Part shown: positions 17,185-27,573 of the stretch, in pieces
Layout of the letters: each line of letters opens with the position of its first letter
Position numbering within the stretch: position 1 is the first letter of the stretch
Assembly: GCF_003324565.1 (NCBI RefSeq)
Contig: NZ_QOLA01000005.1
Location: 186,001-250,000, forward strand
Direction: 5' to 3'
Source: Streptomyces sp. SDr-06
GTDB taxonomy: Bacteria; Actinomycetota; Actinomycetes; Streptomycetales; Streptomycetaceae
Length of the DNA: 64,000 nt
Position numbers and translations under genes: made by a program
The notes under the pieces: model-generated
What the model saw: the letters and a program-made list of their open reading frames with translations, nothing else
Told to the model about the DNA's origin: nothing
Database searches by the model: none

Positions 17185-17217
17185 GGGCCGCGCTCCTCTC
17201 GTCGAGGGGCGCGGCCC
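17185..17217. terminator. Bidirectional terminator
   Basis: A 14-bp stem with one G-U pair (GGGCCGCGCTCCTC with GAGGGGCGCGGCCC) and a five-base loop separates the convergent RDD and purH genes. Confidence 0.82.
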
Positions 17218-17232
17218 TTCGCGTGTCCGGGG

Positions 17233-18816
17233 TCAGTGGAAGAAGTGGCGCGTGCCGGTGAAGTACATCGTCACGCCCGCCTTCTTCGCGGCCTCGACCA
17301 CCAGCTCGTCGCGGACCGAACCGCCGGGCTGGACCACGGCCTTGACCCCGGCGTTCGCCAGGATCTCGAAGCCGTCGGGGAACGGGAAGAACGCGTCGGA
17401 CGCGGCGTACGAGCCCCGCGCGCGCTCCTCGCCGGCCCGCTCCACCGCGAGCTTCGCGGAGTCGACCCGGTTGACCTGACCCATGCCGACGCCGACCGAG
17501 GCGCCGTCCTTGGCGAGCAGGATCGCGTTGGACTTGACCGCCCGGCAGGCGACCCAGGCGAAGGCGAGTTCCTTCAACTCGGCCTCGTTCAGGGCCTCTC
17601 CGCTGGCCAGCGTCCAGTTCGCGGGGTCGTCGCCCTCGGCCTGGAAGATGTCGGTCTGCTGGAGCACCGCGCCGCCGGAGACCGACTTGAGGTCGCCGGG
17701 CTGGTGCGGGGTGCCGTCCACCTTGAGGACCCGGATGTTCTTCTTGCGGGCGAGCACCTCGACCGCGCCGGGCTCGTAGTCCGGGGCCGCGATGACCTCG
17801 GTGAAGATCTCGGCGACCTGCTCGGCCATCGCCACCGTCACGGGGCGGTTGACGGCGATGACGCCGCCGAACGCGGAGAGCGGGTCGCACTCGTGGGCCT
17901 TGCGGTGCGCGGCCGCGAGGTCCGCGTCGACCGCGATGCCGCACGGGTTGGCGTGCTTGATGATCGCGACGCAGGGCTCGTCGTGGTCGTAGGCGGCGCG
18001 GCGCGCGGCCTCGGTGTCCACATAGTTGTTGAAGGACATCTCCTTGCCGTGCAGCTGCTCGGCGTTGGCGATCCCGCCCGGCTGTCCGTCGGTGTAGAGC
18101 GCGGCGGCCTGGTGCGGGTTCTCGCCGTAGCGCAGCGTGGACTTGCGCTCCCAGGTGCCGCCGAGGAACTCGGGCAGCGGGGCCCCGTCCTCCTCGGGCG
18201 CGTAGACGTTGGTCATCCAGGACGCGACGGCCACGTCGTAGGCGGCCGTGTGCTGGAACGCCTCGGCCGCCAGGCGCTTGCGCGCGATCAGGTCGAAGCC
18301 ACCGTTCTTGACGGCGTCGAGCACCGCCCCGTACCGCTGGGGGCTGGTGACCACGGCGACCGAGGGGTGGTTCTTGGCGGCGGCGCGGACCATCGAGGGG
18401 CCGCCGATGTCGATCTGCTCGACGCACTCGTCGGGGCTCGCGCCCGAGGCGACGGTCTCCTTGAACGGGTAGAGGTTCACGACCACCAGCTCGAAGGGGC
18501 GCACCCCGAGCTCGTCGAGCTGTGCGCGGTGCGCATCCAGCCGCAGATCGGCGAGGATGCCCGCGTGCACCTTGGGGTGCAGCGTCTTCACCCGCCCGTC
18601 GAGGCACTCGGGGAACCCGGTGAGCTCCTCGACCTTGGTGACGGGCACCCCGGCGGCGGCGATCTTCGCGGCGGTCGACCCGGTGGACACCAGCTCGACC
18701 CCGGCCGCGTGGAGCCCTTGCGCCAGCTCCTCCAGACCCGTCTTGTCGTAGACGCTGACCAGCGCCCGCCGGATGGGCTTGACGGTGTCTGTGTTAGCGG
18801 AGTTCACCGAGTTCAC
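17233..18816 (-). CDS. purH: Bifunctional AICAR transformylase/IMP cyclohydrolase
   Basis: A 527-residue enzyme for the last two steps of IMP synthesis: formyl transfer from 10-formyl-tetrahydrofolate to AICAR, then ring closure. The N-terminal IMP cyclohydrolase part (about residues 14-160, STGSTAAKI and the [15 protein letters not shown] segment) and the C-terminal transformylase part ([17 protein letters not shown], the C-terminal RHFFH) are complete. The start is GTG at 18816 or 18807, since there is no ATG in the conserved N-terminus. 18816 has AAGG at fair distance and overlaps purN by 23 bases, implying coupled translation. Confidence 0.96.
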   Translation of the reverse strand: MNSVNSANTDTVKPIRRALVSVYDKTGLEELAQGLHAAGVELVSTGSTAAKIAAAGVPVTKVEELTGFPECLDGRVKTLHPKVHAGILADLRLDAHRAQLDELGVRPFELVVVNLYPFKETVASGASPDECVEQIDIGGPSMVRAAAKNHPSVAVVTSPQRYGAVLDAVKNGGFDLIARKRLAAEAFQHTAAYDVAVASWMTNVYAPEEDGAPLPEFLGGTWERKSTLRYGENPHQAAALYTDGQPGGIANAEQLHGKEMSFNNYVDTEAARRAAYDHDEPCVAIIKHANPCGIAVDADLAAAHRKAHECDPLSAFGGVIAVNRPVTVAMAEQVAEIFTEVIAAPDYEPGAVEVLARKKNIRVLKVDGTPHQPGDLKSVSGGAVLQQTDIFQAEGDDPANWTLASGEALNEAELKELAFAWVACRAVKSNAILLAKDGASVGVGMGQVNRVDSAKLAVERAGEERARGSYAASDAFFPFPDGFEILANAGVKAVVQPGGSVRDELVVEAAKKAGVTMYFTGTRHFFH

Positions 18817-19483
18817 CGATCTGAACCTTTCGTCCCTCAATGCGGTAGCCGTTGCGGGCCAGGCGCCCCACGACCTCGACGAGCAGCCGTCGCTCGACTT
18901 CCTTGATCCGCTCGTGCAGAGCGGCTTCATCGTCCTCGTCCCGGATCTCGACCACGCCCTGGGCGATGATCGGGCCGGTGTCGACGCCGTCGTCGACGAA
19001 GTGGACGGTGCACCCGGTGACCCTGGCGCCGTACGCGAGTGCGTCGCGGACGCCGTGGGCTCCGGGAAAACTGGGCAGCAGCGCGGGGTGGGTGTTGACC
19101 ACACGGCCCCCGAACCGGGCGAGGAATTCCTTCCCCACGATCTTCATGAACCCGGCCGAGACGACCAGGTCCGGCGCGTACGCGTCCGTCGCCGCGGCCA
19201 GGGCCTCGTCCCACTCCTCGCGCGAGGCGTAGTCCTTGACCCGGCGGACGAAGGTCGGGATCCCGGCCCGCTCGGCGCGCTCCAGGCCGACGATGGCGTC
19301 CCGGTCGGCGCCGACGGCCACGATCTCGGCGCCGTATCCGTCCGGATCGGCGGCGATGGCGTCGAGCAGGGCCTGCAGGTTCGTGCCCGACCCGGACACC
19401 AGGACGACGAGGCGGGCGGCGCGGGATGTTCCGGGCGGGGTCCTGTCAGGTGAAGGGGACGCGGAGGGGGGCGGGGAGGCCAC
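18794..19483 (-). CDS. purN: Phosphoribosylglycinamide formyltransferase
   Basis: A 229-residue GART that formylates glycinamide ribonucleotide in purine synthesis. Visible motifs: [16 protein letters not shown] near residue 30, SAGFMKIVG near 110, [12 protein letters not shown] with catalytic Asn and His near 130, and the catalytic Asp in [13 protein letters not shown] near 165. The N-terminal 22 residues before the domain are Ser/Pro-rich. The GTG at 19483 is the only reasonable start close to the domain, though its ribosome-binding site is weak. It heads the purN-purH operon; a CGTACGACC direct repeat lies upstream. Confidence 0.95.
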   Translation of the reverse strand: MASPPPSASPSPDRTPPGTSRAARLVVLVSGSGTNLQALLDAIAADPDGYGAEIVAVGADRDAIVGLERAERAGIPTFVRRVKDYASREEWDEALAAATDAYAPDLVVSAGFMKIVGKEFLARFGGRVVNTHPALLPSFPGAHGVRDALAYGARVTGCTVHFVDDGVDTGPIIAQGVVEIRDEDDEAALHERIKEVERRLLVEVVGRLARNGYRIEGRKVQIGELGELR

Positions 19484-19800
19484 AGCGGGGCTCTTTCTCG
19501 CGGTCGTACGTCTTTGTGTGGTCGTACGAACGAATCGCGCCCCTCGATACGGGGAACTCTACGAAAGCGCCGACCGTCAGCAACGATACCGGCACACCGG
19601 ACGGCCCCCACGGGACGGGGGCCGGACCGCCAGGTAGCGTCTGGGAGGACGCCGCGAGACGAGACCTGTCTCACGTGAACGAGACCGGGGACGAGCCCGG
19701 ACTCACGTGCGTGTTCGACTTGTTTGTTCACTTGTATGCGAGATGTGACCCCGCTGGCCGGACCGGCCGGTCGCGGGTCCGAGGGGAAGACGTTCACCAG
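19484..19800. other. Divergent intergenic region upstream of purN
   Basis: About 317 bases between purN and the rightward proline-rich membrane protein gene. It contains two copies of GGTCGTACG at 19502-19510 and 19520-19528, 18 bases apart, the second within a TCGTACGA palindrome; these lie 20-45 bases upstream of purN and may be its operator. A GTCTC...GAGAC hairpin lies around 19667-19684, and a T-rich patch near 19715-19740 may hold the promoter of the rightward gene. Confidence 0.4.
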
Positions 19801-20568
19801 ATGCCGGACCGACGCCACCAGCTGTTCGCAGCCCGCCAGTCCTCCTCCCCCGGCTCCCCTCATTCGACGGACCCGGGGAAGTCGGGGCCCGAGGGCACGG
19901 GAAGCGGCACCGGATCGGACGCCGCCGACGACAACCCCTTCGCCCCGCCGCCCGAGGGCCGCCCCGACCAGCCCTGGCAGCCGCGCCGCCCCGCATCGGG
20001 CGAGGGCGGCGACCACCCCCAGGGCTCGCCCTGGGGCAGTCAGTGGAGCGACCGGCAGCCCGGCCGCGCGCCCGGCGGCTTCGGCCAGCGCCCCGAACGC
20101 CCGGAGTCGGGACCGGGCCAGAACCCACCTCCCCCGCCCGGCCTGCGCTGGGACCCCACGGACCCGGCCCAGCGCCGCGCCCGCTACGCGCTGCTGTCCG
20201 GGATGTGGGGGTTCTTCTTCGCCCTGTTCGACATGCCGGAGATCGCGCTGCTGCTCGGGGCGCTCGGCCTGTACTGGGCGATCAGCTCCCTGCGCGCGAA
20301 GCCGAAGCCCCCGGCGGAGCCGTCCGCCACGTCCCCCGCACCGGCCGCGCCGCCCGCCCCGCAGGGCAGGCCGCAGCTGACGGCGGCGGTGACCGGCCTG
20401 GTCACGGCGGTCCTGGCGCTGACGGTGGTGGCCTCCAGCTTCACGATGCAGCTCGTGTACCGCGACTACTACACGTGCGTGGACGACGCCCTGACCAAGA
20501 CGGGCCAGCTCGCCTGCAACGACCTCCTCCCGGAGAAGCTGGTGCCGCTGTTCGGGGTCAAGGAGTAA
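19801..20568 (+). CDS. Proline-rich membrane protein
   Basis: A 255-residue protein. Residues 1-125 are disordered and rich in Pro, Gly, Arg and Ser. Two hydrophobic segments close together (about 135-165) and a third (about 195-215) follow; an outer loop with two cysteines (YTCVDDAL...LACNDLL) ends the protein. Its place next to perM, purN and purH resembles the proline-rich membrane protein Rv0954 in Mycobacterium tuberculosis, so it may be an orthologue; that is inference from gene order. The ATG at 19801 has GAGGGGAAG somewhat far upstream. Confidence 0.72.
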   Translation: MPDRRHQLFAARQSSSPGSPHSTDPGKSGPEGTGSGTGSDAADDNPFAPPPEGRPDQPWQPRRPASGEGGDHPQGSPWGSQWSDRQPGRAPGGFGQRPERPESGPGQNPPPPPGLRWDPTDPAQRRARYALLSGMWGFFFALFDMPEIALLLGALGLYWAISSLRAKPKPPAEPSATSPAPAAPPAPQGRPQLTAAVTGLVTAVLALTVVASSFTMQLVYRDYYTCVDDALTKTGQLACNDLLPEKLVPLFGVKE

Positions 20569-20595
20569 CTCCGCCCGCGATCTCGGCGGCCGGCC

Positions 20596-22368
20596 CTACT
20601 CGGCGGGGGGCCGTACCTCGGGGGCGTCCGGCCTGGTACGGGACGCGGGGTCGGGCTCGGGCGCCGGGTCGGGCCATTCCGGCCACGGGGCGCCACCGCC
20701 CGCTCCCGGCGCGGAGGCGGACTCCGCGCCACTCTCGGCCGGGTCCGGGTCCGGGTCCGGGTCCGGCGCTGGGGGCTGGGGCTGGGGCGCTGCCGCACCG
20801 CCCGCGTCCAAGCCCGGGAACGCCGCGTCCTCGCCTGCCGCCACCGACGGGATGTCCGCCATGAGGCCGCCCGACGCCTCCTTGAGCGCCGCCCAGCGGG
20901 CCTCCCGCGCACCGTCCTCGTGCCAGAGTCCGCCCCCGCCGGCCGGCAGGAAGTCGTAGGAGTACTCGGTCCCGACCGCCCCGGCCGCAGCCGCAGCGTC
21001 GGCCACCGGCACCGCGGCCGCCTCGCGCCGACCGGGCCGCCACGAGAACACCCCGGCGATCCGCACCCGCAGGGGCCGCCGCGCGCCCGCCCGGGTCCGC
21101 GTCTGCCAGGCCCGCAGGGCCACCGATCCCGGCACCCCGACCACCGCCGCCCACAGCAGGGCCGCGCCGCCCGTGCGCCACCACACCGGGCCGAACGCCG
21201 CGAGCGCGCCGGTGCCGAGCGGGCCCCCCGCCAGCGCGGCGAGCACCGCGAGGGCGCAGCCGAACAGGACCGCCCCCACCAGGGCGGCCCGCGCGGTCTC
21301 CCGCCGCCCCCACCCCTCGGCCACGGCCGACCGCGCGGCACGCCGGGCGAGCGCCGCCCCGGCCACCAGCGGCACCCCGGCCGCCGCCCAGTTCCACCAG
21401 GACCCGTGCCCACCCGTCGGCACCGCGGCGAGCAGCGGGAAGTGCACGAGCGCGGGGTCGCCCGCCACTCCGAGCGGGCTCACGACGGCCCCCGTACCGA
21501 CGGCGAAGCCCGGTCCGAGTCCGTACGAGGCTCCCCACACGGCGGCGTTGGGTGCCAGCGCGAGGCCGAGCAGCAAGACCGCGAACCGTCCCGACCAGTC
21601 CTCGGCGAGCCGCAGGAAGGAGTCCTCGGCGATGCCGAGGCGCCAGGCGAGTCCGGCCGCGGCGAGCAGCGCGCCGCCGCCGAGGAGCACCGCGACCGCG
21701 GCCCCGGCGGCCCGCACGGCGGCGCGGTGGCGAACGTCCAGCAGGGTGGTCCGCAGCCGTTCGGGCACCCGGTCGGACAGCGGCCCGGACGGGCGGCCGT
21801 GCGCGGTCCAGACCCCGGTGGCCGTCGCGAGCGCCACCGTCAGCGGCAGGTGCAGTCCGGCGCTGAGCGGGTCGGCGGGCAGCGGCCCGGCGGCCGCGTA
21901 GAGCGCGGTGGCCGTCGCGACCGCGAGGTATCCGCACGTCACCGCCCAGAACACGGACCACCCGGAGGGCGCGGGCCCGGCTTCGCCGTCCTCGTACGCC
22001 TCGTGGTCCTCGCCCGGGGGGAGCAGCGCGTCGCGGGCCGCGCGGTGGGCGAGCCAGGCGGGCAGGGCCACCAGGAGGAGCGGAACCACGCCGACCGGGG
22101 CCGGTGTGCCGGTCAGGGTGCCGGGTCTGACCAGCTGTGTCCCATGGGCGAGCAGCCACAGGGAGGCGGCCGTGCGCAGCGCGCCGCCGGGCCCGCTGTC
22201 GGGGTACGGGGAGCTGATCCACAGCACCGTCACGAGCACGGCCAGGGCGCCGAGCCCGAGCCCCGCCGCGATCGCGCCGCGCAGAAAACACGTGGCGAGT
22301 ACGGAGGAGCGCGCCGGGGCGGGAAGCAACGTCAGGCTGCGGTCGGTCACTTGGGTCACGCGGGCCAT
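20596..22368 (-). CDS. perM: PerM-like cell division membrane protein (DUF6350)
   Basis: A 590-residue membrane protein with about ten hydrophobic segments (from residue 30 to about 410) and a long acidic/proline-rich cytoplasmic tail (about 440-590). The tail includes a run of alternating Asp-Pro coded by GGGTCC repeats. It matches the DUF6350 family; the mycobacterial member PerM (Rv0955) takes part in cell division and persistence. Gene order next to purN and purH is the same as in mycobacteria, which supports the name. It faces away from the sigma-like fusion gene, sharing a 156-base divergent region. Confidence 0.78.
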   Translation of the reverse strand: MARVTQVTDRSLTLLPAPARSSVLATCFLRGAIAAGLGLGALAVLVTVLWISSPYPDSGPGGALRTAASLWLLAHGTQLVRPGTLTGTPAPVGVVPLLLVALPAWLAHRAARDALLPPGEDHEAYEDGEAGPAPSGWSVFWAVTCGYLAVATATALYAAAGPLPADPLSAGLHLPLTVALATATGVWTAHGRPSGPLSDRVPERLRTTLLDVRHRAAVRAAGAAVAVLLGGGALLAAAGLAWRLGIAEDSFLRLAEDWSGRFAVLLLGLALAPNAAVWGASYGLGPGFAVGTGAVVSPLGVAGDPALVHFPLLAAVPTGGHGSWWNWAAAGVPLVAGAALARRAARSAVAEGWGRRETARAALVGAVLFGCALAVLAALAGGPLGTGALAAFGPVWWRTGGAALLWAAVVGVPGSVALRAWQTRTRAGARRPLRVRIAGVFSWRPGRREAAAVPVADAAAAAGAVGTEYSYDFLPAGGGGLWHEDGAREARWAALKEASGGLMADIPSVAAGEDAAFPGLDAGGAAAPQPQPPAPDPDPDPDPAESGAESASAPGAGGGAPWPEWPDPAPEPDPASRTRPDAPEVRPPAE

Positions 22369-22524
22369 GCTGCCAACGACACGCGCTTTCTCCGCGTAAC
22401 ACGTAAATGACCGATGTGTCGCTCAATATACGTTTATGTACTTTTTCACCCGGGGTGCTTCGTGCTGCGGCGCCAAGGGTGCGCCAACCGTTACGGCCTT
22501 CGCGGGGAGCCCTGGGAGCCCTTC
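22369..22524. other. Divergent promoter region, AT-rich
   Basis: About 156 bases between perM and the HTH/sigma-like gene. The part at 22400-22445 is strikingly AT-rich for this genome (for example AATATACGTTTATGTAC), consistent with promoters, but I cannot fix -35 and -10 boxes with confidence. Confidence 0.35.
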
Positions 22525-24006
22525 ATGACACAGAGCACGGCCGACACCAACGACACCGATGCCTCCCCCCTGCCCACCCCCAAGGAACGGCGCCGCCTGC
22601 GGGAGGCCAAGGACCTGAGCGAGGCACAGGTGGCGACGGCCGTCGGCGTCACGCGGGCGACCGTGCGCTCCTGGGAGAAGGGCCGTGCCACGCCGCGCGG
22701 GCGCAAGGGGGAGAACTACGCCCGGCTGCTCGCCACCATCGAGGCGGAGATGGCGGCCGTGGCCGAGCAGGACGCGCCCGACGAGGAAGGATCCGGCGGG
22801 CCGGACACGGCCCCCGCCACGCCCGCCGCGCCGCACACGGCACACCCCCGGCCCGAACCGCCCGCCGACGGCCCCGAACCGTCGAGGCCCGGGGGGCGAA
22901 CGGCGAAGCCCCCGGCCGCGCCGCCCACCCGCCACGACCACCCGGCCCCCGCGCCGGCCTCCGTGCCCGAACCCACCAAGGCGCTCAACTCCGGCGCGCT
23001 GACCGGCGCCGGAGCACCCGTCAGGAGCGGCCCCCTGCTGCTTCCGGAGCGGGCCGAGGGGGCCGGTGAGGAGGCCGCGGCGGGCGAACCCGGGGATGGA
23101 GTGGCGGCCGAGGCTCCGGCGCGGCACGCCACGGACGCGCCCGCCGCCCCGCAGCCCGGGCAGGCCGCCGTGCCGGGCGCGCTCACCCCCGCCGGAGCGT
23201 TCGACGCGCTGTACGAGGCGACCGCGCCCGCCCTCGCGCGGCAGGCCTATCTGCTCACCGGGCGGACCCGGCTCTCCCGGGAGTCGGTGGAGCGGGCCTT
23301 CCACCTGGCCTGGGAGAACTGGCCCGAGGTCGCCACCGACCGGGACCCGGCGGGGTGGGTGCGGGCGGCCGCGTACGAGTACGCGATGGCCCCCTGGCAC
23401 CGCTTCCGGCGCGCCCACAAGCGTCCCGACCACCCGCCCGCCGAGCCCGAACGCCGGGCTCTGCTCGACGCGCTGCTCGACCTGCCGCCCGCCTACCGCC
23501 GCACGGTGATGCTGTACGACGGGCTCGGGCTCGACCTGCCGGAGACCGCGGCCGAGACCCAGGCGAGCACCCCGGCCGCCGCCAACCGCCTGCTGCACGC
23601 ACGGGAGGCCATCGCCCGCCGGGTGCCCGCGGCGGCCGGGGCCGCGAGCCCTGAGGCGCTGTCCTCGGTGCTGCGCGAACGCATCACCGACCTCGCGCTC
23701 GCCGGACCCGACTCCGTCACCAGGCTGCCGTCGGCTCCGGTGGTACGCACCGGGGGCGAGCGGCGGCGGCGGTTCTGGACCCGGGCCGCGATCGCCTTCA
23801 CCACGCTGATCGTCGGGGCGACGGCCTTCACCGTGGTGACGGTGCCGCACTACCACGTCCGCCCGGTACCCCCCGGCGCACGCGTCAGCGGCGTGCCCGC
23901 CCACTACGGTCCACAGCACCTGACCAGCGAGGACCTGGAACTGCGCGACAAGCTGCGCACGGAGCCCGCCCGCGGTCCGGCCCGCCTGGTGCTCGACATC
24001 CGCTGA
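22525..24006 (+). CDS. XRE helix-turn-helix / ECF sigma-like / transmembrane fusion protein
   Basis: A 493-residue protein with an unusual domain order. Residues 18-70 are a helix-turn-helix (AQVATAVGVTRATVRSWEKG). Residues 75-215 are a Pro/Ala-rich linker. Residues 220-300 resemble sigma region 2 (AFDALYEATAPALARQAYLL, then ERAFHLAWENWPEVA), and 310-370 resemble sigma region 4 (LLDLPPAYRRTVMLYDGLGLDLPETAAE). A membrane helix lies at about 415-437, followed by a short outer tail. A membrane-tethered sigma-like regulator with an extra DNA-binding head is suggested. It could instead be a degenerate sigma factor used as a scaffold. Start ATG at 22525, with GGGAG upstream. Confidence 0.75.
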   Translation: MTQSTADTNDTDASPLPTPKERRRLREAKDLSEAQVATAVGVTRATVRSWEKGRATPRGRKGENYARLLATIEAEMAAVAEQDAPDEEGSGGPDTAPATPAAPHTAHPRPEPPADGPEPSRPGGRTAKPPAAPPTRHDHPAPAPASVPEPTKALNSGALTGAGAPVRSGPLLLPERAEGAGEEAAAGEPGDGVAAEAPARHATDAPAAPQPGQAAVPGALTPAGAFDALYEATAPALARQAYLLTGRTRLSRESVERAFHLAWENWPEVATDRDPAGWVRAAAYEYAMAPWHRFRRAHKRPDHPPAEPERRALLDALLDLPPAYRRTVMLYDGLGLDLPETAAETQASTPAAANRLLHAREAIARRVPAAAGAASPEALSSVLRERITDLALAGPDSVTRLPSAPVVRTGGERRRRFWTRAAIAFTTLIVGATAFTVVTVPHYHVRPVPPGARVSGVPAHYGPQHLTSEDLELRDKLRTEPARGPARLVLDIR

Positions 24007-24027
24007 CCGCCCCTCCCCGTACGCGCG

Positions 24028-24061
24028 AGGGCCCGCACCCCCCGGGAGGGGTGCGGGCCCT
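24028..24061. terminator. Bidirectional terminator
   Basis: A perfect 14-bp stem (AGGGCCCGCACCCC and complement) with a six-base loop lies between the rightward sigma-like gene and the leftward sucD. Confidence 0.85.
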
Positions 24062-24100
24062 TCATGCGTACCCGCGGAGCTGGGCGCCGTCGGGCGCTGC

Positions 24101-24985
24101 TCAGCTGCCGAGGATGGCGCGCGCGAGCTTGGCGGTCTCGGTCGGCGTCTTGCCGACCTTGACGCCGGCGGCCTCCAGGGCCTCCTTCTTCGCCTGGGCG
24201 GTGCCGGAGGAGCCGGAGACGATGGCGCCGGCGTGGCCCATGGTCTTGCCCTCGGGCGCGGTGAAGCCCGCGACGTAGCCGACGACCGGCTTGGTGACGT
24301 TGGCCTTGATGTAGTCGGCCGCACGCTCCTCGGCGTCGCCGCCGATCTCGCCGATCATCACGATCAGGTCGGTCTCGGGGTCGGCCTCGAACGCGGCGAG
24401 CGCGTCGATGTGCGTGGTGCCGATGACCGGGTCGCCACCGATGCCGACGGCGGACGAGAAGCCGATGTCGCGCAGCTCGTACATCATCTGGTAGGTCAGC
24501 GTGCCGGACTTCGACACCAAGCCGATACGGCCCGGCTTGGTGATGTCGCCCGGGATGATGCCGGCGTTGGACTGGCCGGGGGTGATCAGACCCGGGCAGT
24601 TCGGGCCGATGATGCGGGTCTTGTTGCCCTTGGCGTTCGCGTACGCCCAGAAGGCGGCGGAGTCGTGGACGGCGATGCCCTCGGTGATGACGACGGCGAG
24701 GGGGATCTCCGCGTCGATCGCCTCGACGACGGCGGCCTTGGCGAAGGCCGGCGGCACGAAGAGGACGGAGACGTCGGCGCCCGTCTTCTCCATCGCTTCC
24801 TTGACGGTGCCGAAGACCGGGACCTCGGTGCCGTCGAAGTCGACGGAGGTGCCGGCCTTGCGCGGGTTCACGCCACCGACGATGTTGGTGCCGTCACCGA
24901 GCATGAGCTTGGTGTGCTTCATGCCGGTGGCGCCGGTCATGCCCTGGACGATGACCTTGCTGTCCTTGGTGAGGAAGATAGCCAT
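24101..24985 (-). CDS. sucD: Succinate-CoA ligase, alpha subunit
   Basis: A 294-residue alpha subunit of succinyl-CoA synthetase, which couples succinyl-CoA cleavage to nucleotide triphosphate formation in the citric acid cycle. The CoA-binding N-terminus ([15 protein letters not shown]), the [11 protein letters not shown] segment and the phosphorylated histidine in [15 protein letters not shown] are present. It lies 22 bases downstream of sucC in the same operon. Confidence 0.97.
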   Translation of the reverse strand: MAIFLTKDSKVIVQGMTGATGMKHTKLMLGDGTNIVGGVNPRKAGTSVDFDGTEVPVFGTVKEAMEKTGADVSVLFVPPAFAKAAVVEAIDAEIPLAVVITEGIAVHDSAAFWAYANAKGNKTRIIGPNCPGLITPGQSNAGIIPGDITKPGRIGLVSKSGTLTYQMMYELRDIGFSSAVGIGGDPVIGTTHIDALAAFEADPETDLIVMIGEIGGDAEERAADYIKANVTKPVVGYVAGFTAPEGKTMGHAGAIVSGSSGTAQAKKEALEAAGVKVGKTPTETAKLARAILGS

Positions 24986-25007
24986 GGTGGTGTCTTAACC
25001 TCTTCCC

Positions 25008-26186
25008 TTACTTCGCAGCCGCGAGCTCGGCGGCCTTGTCGGCCGCGCCGTCCATGGTGTCCACGCGCTGCACCAGCGGGTGGTTGGCGTCGCTGAGGAT
25101 CTTGCGACCCAGCTCCGCGTTGTTGCCGTCGAGACGCACGACCAGCGGCTTGGTGACCTCTTCGCCCTTCTCGGCGAGCAGGGCCAGCGCCTGGACGATG
25201 CCGTTGGCGACCTCGTCGCAGGCGGTGATGCCGCCGAAGACGTTGACGAACACGGACTTGACGTCCGGGTCGCCGAGGATGATCTCCAGGCCGTTCGCCA
25301 TCACCTGGGCGGACGCGCCACCACCGATGTCGAGGAAGTTGGCCGGCTTCACGCCGCCGTGGTTCTCACCGGCATACGCGACGACGTCCAGGGTGCTCAT
25401 GACGAGACCCGCGCCGTTGCCGATGATGCCGACCTCGCCGTCGAGCTTCACGTAGTTGAGGTTCTTGGCCTTGGCGGCCGCCTCGAGGGGGTTGGCCGCG
25501 GCCTTGTCCTCAAGGGCCTCGTGCTCGGGCTGACGGAACTCGGCGTTCTCGTCCAGCGACACCTTGCCGTCGAGGGCCAGGATGCGGCCGTCCTTGGTCT
25601 TCACCAGCGGGTTGACCTCGACGAGGAGCGCGTCCTCGGCGACGAAGGTCTTCCACAGGGTCACCATGGCCTCGGCGACGCCCTCGGCCACGTCGGCCGG
25701 GAACTTCGCCAGGGCCACGATCTCGCGGGCCTTCTCGATGTCGACGCCCTCGACGGCGTTGACCGGGACCTTCGCGAGGGCCTCGGGGGTCTTCTCCGCG
25801 ACCTCCTCGATGTCCATGCCGCCCTGCACCGACGCCATGGCGAGGAAGGTGCGGTTGGTGCGGTCGAGGAGGTACGAGACGTAGTACTCCGCCTCGATCT
25901 CCGGGGACAGCTCGGCGATCATCACCTTGTGGACCGTGTGGCCCTTGATGTCCATGCCGAGGATGTCCGTCGCGCGGGCGACGGCCTCGTCCGCGTCGGC
26001 GGCCAGCTTCACGCCGCCGGCCTTGCCGCGGCCACCGACCTTCACCTGCGCCTTGACGACCGACTTGCCGCCGAGACGCTCAGTGGCCTCGCGCGCCGCC
26101 TCAGGCGTGTCGATCACTTCACCGGCCAGCACCGGTACACCGTGCTTGGCGAAGAGGTCCCTCGCCTGGTACTCGAACAGGTCCAC
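25008..26186 (-). CDS. sucC: Succinate-CoA ligase, beta subunit
   Basis: A 392-residue beta subunit with an ATP-grasp nucleotide-binding fold (start [37 protein letters not shown] near residue 45) and the C-terminal ligase domain ([13 protein letters not shown], then [16 protein letters not shown] near 310). It starts with GTG at 26186 and has a GGGACGG ribosome-binding site. It is the first gene of sucC-sucD. A 230-base upstream region with palindromes probably holds its control sites. Confidence 0.97.
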   Translation of the reverse strand: MDLFEYQARDLFAKHGVPVLAGEVIDTPEAAREATERLGGKSVVKAQVKVGGRGKAGGVKLAADADEAVARATDILGMDIKGHTVHKVMIAELSPEIEAEYYVSYLLDRTNRTFLAMASVQGGMDIEEVAEKTPEALAKVPVNAVEGVDIEKAREIVALAKFPADVAEGVAEAMVTLWKTFVAEDALLVEVNPLVKTKDGRILALDGKVSLDENAEFRQPEHEALEDKAAANPLEAAAKAKNLNYVKLDGEVGIIGNGAGLVMSTLDVVAYAGENHGGVKPANFLDIGGGASAQVMANGLEIILGDPDVKSVFVNVFGGITACDEVANGIVQALALLAEKGEEVTKPLVVRLDGNNAELGRKILSDANHPLVQRVDTMDGAADKAAELAAAK

Positions 26187-26338
26187 GCGCGTCCGTCCCT
26201 TTTCAGTGGTATCGCGGTTCCGTTGTCTGCTGGGCGTGCCGCGAAGGGCAACGTGACGGCGCTGTCACTGAGGGAGGCGTACACGGTGTCCGAGCACGCG
26301 GCATGTCCGTCTCGCAGGTTATCTCCGCAGGACGTAGG

Positions 26339-26388
26339 TCCCTAAATCAGGGATCACACCTGGGCGGTGATACCTGTCACAGATCACC
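26339..26388. promoter_or_regulatory. Palindromes upstream of sucC
   Basis: TCCCTAAATCAGGGA at 26339-26353 is an inverted repeat with five-base arms. GGTGAT at 26366-26371 pairs with ATCACC at 26383-26388. Both lie about 150-200 bases upstream of sucC and just beyond the end of the VWA gene, in a less GC-rich stretch. Reading leftward, a TAACCT hexamer near 26317-26323 could be the -10 box of the sucC promoter. The regulator is unknown. Confidence 0.35.
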
Positions 26389-26418
26389 TGCTCAGCGCGC
26401 GTTGCGGTATGAGCTCGC

Positions 26419-27573
26419 TCACGCCTCGGGTATCGGCAGCGGGCGCCGCTCGATGGCCGCTGCCATCACGTCGGGGAACAGGTCGGGGGTGCAGGCGAAG
26501 GCCGGGGCGCCCAGGGCGGCCAGGGCCGCGGCGTGTTCGCGGTCGTAGGCCGGGGCGCCCTCGTCGGACAGTGCGAGCAGGGCCACGAACTGCACACCGG
26601 ACGCCTTCATCGCGGCGACCCGCTTGAGCATCTCGTCCCGTATCCCGCCCTCGTAAAGATCACTGATGAGAACCACCACGGTGTCGGCAGGACGGGTGAT
26701 CCGCGTCTGGCAGTACGCCAGCGCCCGGTTGATGTCGGTGCCGCCGCCTAGCTGGGTGCCGAACAGGACGTCGACCGGGTCGTCCAGCTGGTCGGTGAGG
26801 TCGACGACGGCGGTGTCGAAGACCACCAGCCGGGTGGCGATCGAGCGCATCGAGGCGAGCACGGCGCCGAAGACGGAGGCGTGGACGACGGACGCGGCCA
26901 TCGACCCGGACTGGTCGACGCACAGCACGACGTCCTTGCGCACGCCCCGCGCGGCCCGCCCGTGCCCGACGAGCCGCTCGGGCACGACGGTGCCGTGCTC
27001 GGGCAGGTAGTGCTTGAGGTTGGCCCGTATCGTGCGGTCCCAGTCGATGTCGCGGTGGCGCGGCCTGCTGATCCGCGCGGAGCGGTCGAGGGCGCCCGTG
27101 AGGGTGGCCCGGGTGCGGGTGGCGAGCCGCTTCTCCAGGTCCTCGACGACCTTGCGCACCACGGCGCGCGCGGTCTCGCGGGTGGTCTCGGGCATCGCCT
27201 TGTGGAGCGAGAGCAGGGTGGAGACGAGATGGACGTCGGCCTCGACGGCCTCCAGCATCTCCGGCTCCAGGAGCAGGGTGGCCAGCCCCAGCCGCTCGAT
27301 GGCGTCGCGCTGCATGACCTGCACCACGGAACTCGGGAAGTACGTACGGATGTCCCCGAGCCAGCGCGCGACGGACGGGGCGGACGCCCCGAGCCCGGCG
27401 CCGCGCTCCTTGGCCCCGGTCTTGGCGGAGCCGTAGAGGGCGGTGAGCGCGCCGTCCATGGCCGCGTCCTGCCCGGTCAGGGCGCGGCCGGTGCCGTCGG
27501 CGCCGGACTCCCCGCCGAGCACGAGCCGCCAACGCCGCAGCCGTTCGTCAGCGCTTGAGTGCATGCTGGTCAT
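26419..27573 (-). CDS. VWA-domain protein of a MoxR/DUF5682 system
   Basis: A 384-residue protein. The N-terminal half (about residues 1-195) is helical and contains no known catalytic motif. The C-terminal half is a von Willebrand A domain with a metal-ion site: DQSGS near residue 213, GGGTDINRAL near 275, and ISDLYEGG near 300. VWA proteins paired with MoxR ATPases (for example RavA-ViaA, CbbQ-CbbO) act as substrate adaptors in metal- or cofactor-linked remodelling. It is the third gene of the leftward operon; its ATG lies 26 bases inside the DUF5682 gene. Confidence 0.9.
   Translation of the reverse strand: MTSMHSSADERLRRWRLVLGGESGADGTGRALTGQDAAMDGALTALYGSAKTGAKERGAGLGASAPSVARWLGDIRTYFPSSVVQVMQRDAIERLGLATLLLEPEMLEAVEADVHLVSTLLSLHKAMPETTRETARAVVRKVVEDLEKRLATRTRATLTGALDRSARISRPRHRDIDWDRTIRANLKHYLPEHGTVVPERLVGHGRAARGVRKDVVLCVDQSGSMAASVVHASVFGAVLASMRSIATRLVVFDTAVVDLTDQLDDPVDVLFGTQLGGGTDINRALAYCQTRITRPADTVVVLISDLYEGGIRDEMLKRVAAMKASGVQFVALLALSDEGAPAYDREHAAALAALGAPAFACTPDLFPDVMAAAIERRPLPIPEA

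Noticed and set aside
20735..20770. GGGTCC tandem repeats
   Set aside because: They lie in frame in perM and encode an Asp-Pro run in its cytoplasmic tail.
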